Of a stretch of DNA of 13,635 nucleotides, positions 7,271 to 13,276 are shown piece by piece. The translations under genes were made by a program, and so were the position numbers. Position 1 is the first letter of the stretch, and every line of letters begins with the position of its first letter. The stretch comes from CAZMNY01 sp964567745. GTDB lineage: Bacteria > Planctomycetota > Planctomycetia > Pirellulales > Pirellulaceae. The notes beneath the pieces are model-generated. The model worked only from the letters and a program-made list of their open reading frames with translations. It searched no databases and was not told where the DNA came from. Location of the stretch: NCBI GenBank assembly GCA_964567745.1, contig CAZMNY010000075.1, forward strand, positions 1 through 13,635, written 5' to 3'.

Positions 7271-8332
7271 TTAGACGTGGCGAGTCGCCGAGAGTCCGTG
7301 TCGTTTGATCTTGTTGTAGATGCTTCGCTCGCTGATTCCCAAGCTGCGGGCCGCCTTCGCCTTGTTGCCGCAACAGGCCCTCAGCGTTTCGGCGAGGGCA
7401 ATTCGCTCGATCTCCGACAGCGTCTTACCGGCGAAATCGAAATGGTCAGGCGAGCCGACAGGATCCGGACCACCCTGCCCGTTGAAGTTGTTGAAGGCTA
7501 GGTTATCCAGTTGAATCCGTTCCGTTTTTCGAAAAACGCAGGCTCGCTCCAGGATGTTCTCGAGTTCGCGAATGTTTCCCGGCCAGTCGTACTGGGTCAG
7601 CGCGAGCATGGCCTGCGGATCGACGGTCGCTGGCGAATCTCCTGTGCGACCCGCGATACGTTGGAGAATCTGGCCGACGAGAACAGGAATCGTCTCACGA
7701 TGATGACGCAACGGCGGGATCTGAAGTGAGAGCACATTGAATCGAAAGTAGAGGTCTTCGCGAAATCTTCGATTGCGGCAGTGTTCGATCAGGTCCTGGT
7801 TGGTAGCGGCTACGACTCGAACATCCGCAGTAAGAAGTTCATTGCTGCCGATTCGTTGGAAGGACTGATCTTGTAGGAATGTGAGCAGTTTGGGTTGCAG
7901 CTCAAGCGGCATGTCGCCAATCTCGTCCAACAACAACGTTCCGCCATCCGCAGCTTCGATTCGACCAACTCGATCCGTTACCGCGCCGGTGAAGGTGCCT
8001 TTCGCATGGCCGAACAATTCGGCTTCAATCAACTCCCTGGGAAGCGTGGCACAGTTGATGACGACAAATGGGCTAGTCGCTCTCGGTCCGCTGGAGTGAA
8101 TCAGCCGAGCCAGAGTCGTCTTGCCGGTGCCGCTCTCGCCGGTCAGCAACGTGGTAAGGCTGTTTTGCGCGATTCGCTCGATTTGCTCGGAAAGGCCGGG
8201 CAGAGCGCCTTCAGGTTTGCGTGGCTTTGCGATCTCGCGTCGTGATTCGACCGGCTTGTCGAGGCGTTTGAACGAAGCGTGTGCCTTGAACGCGGATTTA
8301 CGTTCGGGCGATGATGACCGGATGGCGGCCAT
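7271..8332 (-). CDS. Sigma-54-dependent transcriptional activator (AAA+ and Fis-type HTH, no receiver domain)
   Basis: The product has 353 residues from the ATG at 8332, with GAGG about 11 bases upstream. Residues 1-42 are a basic, Ser/Lys/Arg-rich segment with no receiver, GAF or PAS domain. The AAA+ domain (about 43-270) has Walker A GESGTGKT (65-72), Walker B GTLLLDEIGD (131-140) and the sigma-54 contact loop reading GTFTGA (112-117) where the consensus is GAFTGA. It also has the sensor I segment VAATNQD (174-180) and arginine-finger region FREDLYFRFNV. The C-terminal Fis-type helix-turn-helix lies at about 320-346 (KAKAARSLGISERSIYNKIK). Proteins of this family hydrolyse ATP to open sigma-54 promoters. 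The missing input domain suggests control by protein level or a partner. It is divergent from the EpsI-like gene, which is a plausible target. Confidence 0.92.
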   Translation of the reverse strand: MAAIRSSSPERKSAFKAHASFKRLDKPVESRREIAKPRKPEGALPGLSEQIERIAQNSLTTLLTGESGTGKTTLARLIHSSGPRATSPFVVINCATLPRELIEAELFGHAKGTFTGAVTDRVGRIEAADGGTLLLDEIGDMPLELQPKLLTFLQDQSFQRIGSNELLTADVRVVAATNQDLIEHCRNRRFREDLYFRFNVLSLQIPPLRHHRETIPVLVGQILQRIAGRTGDSPATVDPQAMLALTQYDWPGNIRELENILERACVFRKTERIQLDNLAFNNFNGQGGPDPVGSPDHFDFAGKTLSEIERIALAETLRACCGNKAKAARSLGISERSIYNKIKRHGLSATRHV

Positions 8333-8391
8333 GGTTGGACGACCTCATGGAGGATTTCAGTCAGCAGTTCCTCTAGGTTTGCAGCCGCCCA

Positions 8392-8405
8392 CTCGGTAAA
8401 CCGAG
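8392..8405. promoter_or_regulatory. Perfect inverted repeat between activator and EpsI-like gene
   Basis: CTCGGT-AA-ACCGAG is a perfect 6-bp inverted repeat ending 10 bases before the ATG of the EpsI-like gene, in the 83-bp divergent intergenic region. It could be a binding site for the neighbouring activator's helix-turn-helix or a hairpin in the leader. I did not find a good sigma-54 -24/-12 promoter nearby. Confidence 0.3.
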
Positions 8406-8415
8406 ACAGTTGGCG

Positions 8416-9192
8416 ATGACTGGGCTTTTGCGATGGAGTTGGCGTAGCGTCTGTTGGCTCGCGGTCGGCGTAAGTTGGATGCCGGCCTTCGGTTGGCTTG
8501 TGATTCACTCATGGCTGGAGCAGATTCTGACGTTGCGAGTCGCGTTGGCTATGGTGGGCGCGGGGTTGGCGGTTGTACCGCTCGCTGGAAGTGATCGAAC
8601 TGTCGTAAGCAACTTGCAGTTCAAGCGGTGGTTTCTCGGCGCGGGCATCGCGGGCGCCATCGGAATCAGCGTGCTCTGGCGTTTCGTTCCGCTCGATGGC
8701 ACCGAAGATCGGCTAGCGCGAAGGCCGACGAAGGGGCCCGGCTTTACCAGCTGGCATTCGCCGCTCAAGGACGAGGAACGCATCTTGCTCGGACAAGGAA
8801 TCGCGGCTCGGCGAATTTATCAATTCGGAAAGAAGCGATTCGTCGTTAGCGTGGTCGACGGCACGCTCAATCGTCATGCCGTTCATGATCCGATGTATTG
8901 CTTCGCAGGGGCGGGCTACGAAGTGATTACGGATTTACCGATGAAGGTGGAAGGCGGCGTTGCCCGCTGCTCTACATTTCTCAAGGCGGCAAGCGATCGA
9001 GAATCGTCTATTGGTTCTCGAATGGCGAGACACGCCACAGTTCGATCCTGGCATATTTGGTTCGACACGACGATCCGCCAAATGACGTTTGGCTTTTCCG
9101 GACCAGAGCCGGTATTGGTCATCGTTCAGTGCGGCGAGCAACGAAAGTCGCTTAGCAAACTGCGCGAATTCAAACCCTTGTTTGACGTATAG
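8416..9192 (+). CDS. Membrane protein with EpsI-like (exosortase-associated) domain; probable double frameshift
   Basis: As read, the product has 258 residues from the ATG at 8416; a TTG at 8410 would add two. There are three predicted membrane helices, at about 10-33, 38-58 and 71-92, then an extracytoplasmic domain. The segment DGTLNRHAVHDPMYCFAGAGY (starting at Asp148, His157, Cys162) resembles the conserved Cys region of EpsI proteins, which accompany exosortases. Between about 8970 and 9057 the annotated frame yields an unlikely peptide, while the frame one base back encodes LLYISQGG and then KRSRIVYWFSNGETRHSS, as expected for this fold. The original frame then resumes at WFDTTIRQMTFGFSGPEPVLVIVQ. 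One missing base near 8967-8972 and one extra T near 9054-9057 would explain this. The function is tentative: a partner in exosortase-type protein sorting or polysaccharide export. No exosortase gene is in the window. Confidence 0.62.
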   Translation: MTGLLRWSWRSVCWLAVGVSWMPAFGWLVIHSWLEQILTLRVALAMVGAGLAVVPLAGSDRTVVSNLQFKRWFLGAGIAGAIGISVLWRFVPLDGTEDRLARRPTKGPGFTSWHSPLKDEERILLGQGIAARRIYQFGKKRFVVSVVDGTLNRHAVHDPMYCFAGAGYEVITDLPMKVEGGVARCSTFLKAASDRESSIGSRMARHATVRSWHIWFDTTIRQMTFGFSGPEPVLVIVQCGEQRKSLSKLREFKPLFDV

Positions 9193-9222
9193 CAGCGATA
9201 GCGAGTTGTTGGCGGTAAGAAG

Positions 9223-9259
9223 GCAGAGCTTCATAGCATCCATCGCTATGTGACTCTGC
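9223..9259. terminator. Imperfect hairpin between convergent EpsI-like and infC genes
   Basis: GCAGAG (9223-9228) pairs with CTCTGC (9254-9259), and inside it CATAGC (9232-9237) pairs with GCTATG (9245-9250) around a 7-base loop, with a 3x3 internal loop between the two stems. On the plus strand it is followed by a short pyrimidine-rich run (TCCTTTCTCC). Its place 31 bases after the EpsI-like stop and between convergent genes suits a terminator, but the T run is weak. Confidence 0.4.
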
Positions 9260-9352
9260 GTCCTTTCTCCAACATCGAGCGACTTGTGGTCTGGCGACTG
9301 GTTCGCTGTTCCGTGCGCTCGCTAATTCGGCGCGGTCGTTATCGGTGCGCCG

Positions 9353-9853
9353 TTATTTGGGTGCAATAGTGCAGAGCATCCGCCGGCCGTTTTGCTGCGG
9401 CGGGGACTCGAGTTTTCCATGCCCAAGCAATTGCTCGACCACACCTTCCATAACGCGGCGTCCTTCTTCGATGTGGGCCATCTCGCGGCCACGAAAGAGC
9501 ACAGAGACTTGGACTTTGTCTTTGTGTTGGAGGAAGCCCATGGCTTTCTTCACTTTGAAGTCGATATCGTGCTGGCCTGTCTTGGGCCGCAATCGAATCT
9601 CCTTCGTTTTTGTGTGGTGGGCACCGTGGCCTTGTTTCTTCTTCTTGTCGTATTTGTACTTGCCGTAGTCCATGATTCGGCAAACTGGCGGCCGCTCATT
9701 GGGGGCCACTTCCACCAGATCGAGTCCCGCTTCGCGGGCCAATTTCAAGGCGTCTTCTGTAGCGATAACTCCCAACTGCTCTCCGTCCTGGGAAATGGCT
9801 CGAATCGGTGACAGCCGAATCTGCTCATTTACCCTGGTTTGGTCTCTGTCGAT
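9353..9853 (-). CDS. infC: Translation initiation factor IF-3, probable ATC start
   Basis: The product is 166 residues if it starts at the ATC at 9853. No ATG lies near the N-terminus. A TTG at 9880 would give 175 residues but has no ribosome binding site. The ATC has AAAGGG (9861-9866 on the complement) at a spacing of 7 and yields (M)DRDQTRVNEQIRLSP, the same leader length as Bacillus-type IF-3. The N-domain contains VNEQIR and the family signature PPVCRIMDYGKYKYD; a Lys-rich linker (KKKKQ) and the C-domain follow, containing EIRLRPKTGQHDIDFK and ending in MLCTIAPK. IF-3 binds the 30S subunit and rejects non-initiator tRNA and poor start codons. In E. coli infC starts with AUU and IF-3 represses its own translation through that codon; the same logic is inferred here. 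thrS lies upstream. rpmI and rplT do not follow. Confidence 0.93.
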   Translation of the reverse strand: MDRDQTRVNEQIRLSPIRAISQDGEQLGVIATEDALKLAREAGLDLVEVAPNERPPVCRIMDYGKYKYDKKKKQGHGAHHTKTKEIRLRPKTGQHDIDFKVKKAMGFLQHKDKVQVSVLFRGREMAHIEEGRRVMEGVVEQLLGHGKLESPPQQNGRRMLCTIAPK

Positions 9854-9914
9854 CTTCGTACCCTTTCTTACAGTAGTCAAAGTCCGTCGGCAAACTCATG
9901 CCGCAGACGTAAAA

Positions 9915-9932
9915 ATCGCGGTCGACCGCGAT
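9915..9932. promoter_or_regulatory. 18-bp perfect palindrome in the infC leader
   Basis: ATCGCGGTCGACCGCGAT is a perfect 18-bp palindrome about 60 bases upstream of the likely infC start. As RNA it can fold into a 7-bp stem with a UCGA loop. It falls at or just inside the predicted transcription start, so it could act as an operator or as a 5' hairpin of the infC mRNA. The symmetry is certain; the role is not known. Confidence 0.45.
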
Positions 9933-9939
9933 GTCGCCC

Positions 9940-9969
9940 ATTCTGGCAAAGTATGGCGATAGGGGTCAA
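9940..9969 (-). promoter_or_regulatory. Candidate sigma-70 promoter for infC
   Basis: On the minus strand TTGACC (9964-9969) and CAGAAT (9940-9945) are separated by 18 bases. The -35 matches 5 of 6 consensus positions and the -10 matches 4 of 6. Transcription would begin near 9933, giving a leader of about 80 nt that starts with the palindrome. This would let infC be expressed separately from thrS. The assignment rests on motif matching only. Confidence 0.3.
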
Positions 9970-10114
9970 CAAGACTCCGAGCAAATATAGCCCAAAAAAT
10001 GGCTCAAAACAGAGTCTCCGCGAGGCCTGAAACGCCACCCAAGACGGCCCATAGCTGGGGGATTTGAGAGTCTTGTCGGCTGTCGGCACCGTCGACTCCA
10101 AGCTGAGTTGGGCG

Positions 10115-12112
10115 TCAATATTCGTTCGACGCGTTCTGACCGCCGAGCCCCGCATCTCCGCTAAATGAAGCCCGTACAACACGTTCGGCGATCTCGGTTT
10201 GCAATTTGGCAATTGCCTCGTCGATGCTCATGGCTCCCAGGTCACCCTCAATGCGGTCTCGCACCGATACGCTTCCCGATTCGCTATCTCGCTCGCCGAC
10301 GACAAACATGTAGGGGATCAAGGCCACTTGGGCGTCGCGAATTTTGGCGCCGAGTTTTTCTGGTCGATAGTCGGCAGCGACTCTCAGCCCCGCTTCGCGC
10401 AGCGCCGATTCAACCTTTTGGCCGTATTCTTCCGACTTCTCGCTCACGGTGAGCAGCCGAACTTGTTCCGGCGCGAGCCACAGTGGAAAGGCTGCCGCGA
10501 AGTGCTCGATCAACACGCCCATGAATCGTTCCATTGAGCCCAAGGGGGCGCGGTGGATCATCACGGGGCGGTGAGTTGTGTTGTCAGCTCCGACATACTC
10601 AAGGTCGAATCGCTCGGGCAAGTTGTAGTCCAGCTGAACGGTCCCCAGTTGCCATTCCCGGCCCAAGCAATCGGTCACAACAAAGTCGGCCTTGGGTCCG
10701 TAAAACGCCGCCTCGCCTTCCTCGACTTGAGCTTCGATTCCGAGTGAATCGCAAACCTTGATCAGCTCCTCTTGAGCTCGTTGCCATCGACTGTCGTCGC
10801 CGACATATTTGTCGCTCGCGGGGTCGCGGAATCCAAGTCTAACTCGATAGTGCTTGAGTCCCAGGCAATCCAGGACGAATTGAGTCATCTCGATACAGCC
10901 TTGAAACTCGGCGGGAACTTGATCGTCGGTGCAGAAGATGTGGGCGTCGTCCTGCGTGAAGCCTCGAACGCGAGTCATGCCGGACAACTCGCCCGATTGT
11001 TCCGCTCGATACACGGTGCCGAATTCGGCAAGTCGCACAGGCAAGTCACGATAGCTGCGTTTACGAGCCTTGTAGATCATGATGTGGTGCGGACAATTCA
11101 TCGGCTTGAGCATGTAATACTCGTCCTCGTCCATTTTGATGGGCGCGAACATGCTGTCTTTGTAGTGGGGGTAGTGCCCCGAAATCTGGTACAGCTCAAG
11201 TTTGCCGATGTTGGGAGTGTAGACGGTTTCGTAACCTCGTTTGTTCAGCTCTTCGCGTACGAAGTTTTCCAGTATCCCTCGAATCAAGGCGCCTTTGGGA
11301 AGCCATAGAATCAAGCCTTGGCCGACAGTCGCCTGATTGATTTCGAACAGATCATGTTGTTTGCCGAGCACTCGGTGGTCACGACGCTTGGCCTCTTCCA
11401 TTCGTTCGAGGTGCGACTTGAGTGCCTTGCGGTCAAAGAATGCGGTGCCGTAGAGGCGTTGCAGTTGCGGCCCGTCGACGTCGGCTTTCCAGTAGGCGCC
11501 GGCGACAGAAAGCAACTTGTATGCGCCAATGCATTTGGGACTCGGCACGTGCGGTCCACGGCAGAGATCGAGAAACTCGCCTTGCCGATAGAACGACAGA
11601 GTTTCGTGTTCCGCCAAGCCGCTCTCGACGTGTTCGATTTTGAACTGCTGGTCGAGGTCTTTGCAGATGGCCACTGCGTTGTCTCGAGGCTCGACCATTC
11701 GCTCGAAAGGCTCGTCGGCTTTGATGATGCTTTTCATCTCGGCTTCGATTGCGGGAAAATCGCTCTCGGAAAGTGGCGGTTCGCATTTCACATCATAGTA
11801 ATAGCCGCCATCAATCGTTGGTCCGAAGGCCAGCTGTACACCCTCGCGAACTCGCATCACGGCTCGGGCCATGACGTGGGCGCAGGAGTGGCGCATGACG
11901 TTGAGCGATTCACGATCTCGCTTGGTGAGAATTCGCAAATTGAATTCACCCTCAGCTGGCAGTTCGAAGTCGAGTCCGACCACGTTTCCGTCTACCTCAG
12001 CCGCGAGCGCCGCTTTGGCGAGACCAGGTCCGATGTCCTCGACGACTTGGCGAACAGCGATCGAATTCGAGTATTCTCGTTGAGTTCCGTCGGGCAATAT
12101 GACGACTGGCAT
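10115..12112 (-). CDS. thrS: Threonine--tRNA ligase
   Basis: The product has 665 residues from the ATG at 12112, which gives the usual start MPVVILPDGTQREY; a TTG nine bases upstream is possible but unneeded. No clear ribosome binding site is visible. Domains in order: TGS (about 1-62); the editing domain (about 65-240) with the HxxxH motif His75/His79 and Cys184/His188, which hydrolyses Ser-tRNA(Thr); the class II catalytic core (about 245-540) with zinc ligands Cys340, His391 and His520, motif 2 Arg369 in TVYRAEQSGELSG and motif 3 in GSMERF; and the anticodon-binding domain (about 547-645). The enzyme charges tRNA-Thr with threonine in the cytoplasm. All expected catalytic residues are present. 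It precedes infC on the same strand, as in E. coli, but with a 261-bp gap that contains a candidate infC promoter. Confidence 0.97.
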   Translation of the reverse strand: MPVVILPDGTQREYSNSIAVRQVVEDIGPGLAKAALAAEVDGNVVGLDFELPAEGEFNLRILTKRDRESLNVMRHSCAHVMARAVMRVREGVQLAFGPTIDGGYYYDVKCEPPLSESDFPAIEAEMKSIIKADEPFERMVEPRDNAVAICKDLDQQFKIEHVESGLAEHETLSFYRQGEFLDLCRGPHVPSPKCIGAYKLLSVAGAYWKADVDGPQLQRLYGTAFFDRKALKSHLERMEEAKRRDHRVLGKQHDLFEINQATVGQGLILWLPKGALIRGILENFVREELNKRGYETVYTPNIGKLELYQISGHYPHYKDSMFAPIKMDEDEYYMLKPMNCPHHIMIYKARKRSYRDLPVRLAEFGTVYRAEQSGELSGMTRVRGFTQDDAHIFCTDDQVPAEFQGCIEMTQFVLDCLGLKHYRVRLGFRDPASDKYVGDDSRWQRAQEELIKVCDSLGIEAQVEEGEAAFYGPKADFVVTDCLGREWQLGTVQLDYNLPERFDLEYVGADNTTHRPVMIHRAPLGSMERFMGVLIEHFAAAFPLWLAPEQVRLLTVSEKSEEYGQKVESALREAGLRVAADYRPEKLGAKIRDAQVALIPYMFVVGERDSESGSVSVRDRIEGDLGAMSIDEAIAKLQTEIAERVVRASFSGDAGLGGQNASNEY

Positions 12113-12197
12113 GGGGTGCAATCTGGGATTGGTAGGAGTCTGCCGGATGTGTGGACGAACGTCGTCCGCTTCGAATGGGCAACGTCAATGGGCGTAA

Positions 12198-12225
12198 AGT
12201 ATAAGTATGCGGACACTTGGGACAA
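12198..12225 (-). promoter_or_regulatory. Candidate sigma-70 promoter for thrS
   Basis: On the minus strand TTGTCC (12220-12225) and TATACT (12198-12203) are separated by 16 bases; the -35 matches 4 of 6 consensus positions and the -10 matches 5 of 6. Transcription would start near 12190, leaving a leader of about 78 nt before the thrS ATG. I see no T-box signature in that leader. Confidence 0.4.
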
Positions 12226-12464
12226 GGGAAGGTTCGACCGCGACTCCGCTCGCACGCGTCGTCGAGCAGGTCGTTGAGCCGTAGGTTACTCGCGAAAAAC
12301 AAGCGAAACGTAGGTCCGTCCTGCTCCGAGTCGTTTCGACAGTGATTCGCGCCATTTCACGGATTCGCGTCCACTTGACGTCGAACTAGAACCGATTCAA
12401 ACTTGGCGGTTCGGTTGAGCGTCGTCGGAATCATGTCACCCGGCGCGAGTATGCGTTCAATCTC
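12226..12464. other. Intergenic region between thrS promoter and tRNA-Val
   Basis: With the thrS leader this forms a 352-base gap (12113-12464) without a gene. The tRNA promoter should lie in the right part. TTGACG at 12375-12380 is a fair -35 hexamer, but the sequence 17-18 bases downstream is a poor -10. I see no other structured element. Confidence 0.35.
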
Positions 12465-12538
12465 GGGCGGTTAGCTCAGTTGGCTAGAGCGCCACGTTGA
12501 CATCGTGGAGGTCGCTGGTTCAAGTCCAGTACCGCCCA
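12465..12538 (+). tRNA. tRNA-Val (anticodon GAC)
   Basis: The sequence folds into a standard 74-nt cloverleaf. The acceptor GGGCGGT (12465-12471) pairs with ACCGCCC (12531-12537), with A12538 as discriminator. The D arm is GCTC/GAGC. The anticodon stem CCACG/CGTGG holds the loop TTGACAT, whose anticodon GAC reads the valine codons GUC and GUU. The T arm GCTGG/CCAGT encloses TTCAAGT. The 3' CCA is not encoded (CT follows), so it must be added by the CCA enzyme. Confidence 0.95.
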
Positions 12539-12561
12539 CTCTTTCCAAGCGAAGTCAGAGC

Positions 12562-12593
12562 AAGGGATTACGCGAAACCACGCGTGATCCCTT
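12562..12593 (+). terminator. Hairpin downstream of tRNA-Val, probable terminator
   Basis: AAGGGATTACGCG (12562-12574) pairs with CGCGTGATCCCTT (12581-12593) across the loop AAACCA: 13 bp with one G-U pair, 23 bases after the tRNA. The following CGTTCGTTTCTT is only moderately T-rich, so it may serve as a terminator or a 3'-trailer processing structure. The rest of the stretch to 12713 contains only a short direct repeat, AGATACCTT, at about 12616-12636. Confidence 0.5.
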
Positions 12594-12713
12594 CGTTCGT
12601 TTCTTGGCCCGCGAGATACCTTCGAAGATACCTTTTGGACAACGAAAGGGAAAACTAGAGGCCCAGATCTGACGTTTTCTTGGGCGACTTTGTGTCGGGT
12701 GTGCCGCGTTCCG

Positions 12714-13148
12714 CTACGTCTCTTCGTCATGACGCTCTCGTGACGAATAGACCTCTTGTGCGAACCGCTCGATTCGAGCCTTGAACGCGTCGTAGCACGT
12801 AGCGATGTCAGTGAGGCTGGCTGATCGGTCCCATGAGTCTTCTGCCTTGCCGATGCCAAGCCCGATCAGTCCCCCCAATCCGCGGACGAAGTCACACCCG
12901 AGAGCTGGTGGAAGGTCAAGCTTATCCAATTGCGCCTTGAGCCAGCCCATGTAGGCTGTGCCGGAGCTTTGCACAACCAAGATAGTGAATTCATAGTTGG
13001 ACTCGACAGGGTCTTGAAGCTTTAGCGAGAAACTGGCTGCCTTCCAGTCGATCACATACCGGCTGTCCGACGCAAAGTCGTCGTGTAGCCGATGGGTGTG
13101 AATGGCATTCCAAAAGTGCAGCGCCTGGGCATTCCATAATGGCGCCAT
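12714..13148 (-). CDS. Hypothetical protein, 144 residues
   Basis: I do not recognise this protein. The ATG at 13148 is chosen over an in-frame GTG at 13163; neither has a good ribosome binding site. The protein has no signal peptide or clear membrane helix. It begins MAPLWNAQALHFWNAIHTHR, has a mid-section that looks like beta strands (YEFTILVVQSSGTAYMGWL), a Gly-rich run (FVRGLGGLIGLGIG) and a charged, probably helical C-terminus. The composition is protein-like and unlike the overlapping frames, which supports a real gene. It lies between tRNA-Val and a transposase fragment on the opposite strand, in a stretch that looks accessory. It could be cargo of an integrated element, but nothing in it shows that. 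Confidence 0.5.
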   Translation of the reverse strand: MAPLWNAQALHFWNAIHTHRLHDDFASDSRYVIDWKAASFSLKLQDPVESNYEFTILVVQSSGTAYMGWLKAQLDKLDLPPALGCDFVRGLGGLIGLGIGKAEDSWDRSASLTDIATCYDAFKARIERFAQEVYSSRERHDEET

Positions 13149-13231
13149 GATTATGCAGCGCACACGTGTTCACCTTTTGATTTGCGACATTGAAAGGCCG
13201 GTAGCCAGCAGTTCTGAGACTGTTGGCTTGG

Positions 13232-13251
13232 CCAATTCGAGTCGCAATTGG
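13232..13251. promoter_or_regulatory. Inverted repeat upstream of the transposase fragment
   Basis: CCAATT-N8-AATTGG (13232-13237 and 13246-13251) is a perfect 6-bp inverted repeat in the divergent region between the hypothetical gene and the transposase start. It could be an operator or part of the IS terminal region. I could not identify an IS end from it. Confidence 0.25.
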
Positions 13252-13276
13252 AGGTGGCACAGGAGTGTTATGCGAT

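Noticed and set aside
8365..8385. Possible sigma-54 promoter around TTTGCA upstream of the EpsI-like gene
   Set aside because: The TTGCA half matches -12, but the position for the -24 GG reads TTCCTC, so the essential GG is missing.
11318..12277. 319-codon plus-strand open frame opposite thrS
   Set aside because: It is a shadow of thrS, whose residues and length are fully accounted for on the minus strand.
12476..12859. Minus-strand open frame whose C-terminus reads WAVLDLNQRPPRCQRGA
   Set aside because: That peptide is the antisense translation of the tRNA-Val gene, a well-known false gene call; the rest overlaps the trailer hairpin and the real hypothetical gene.
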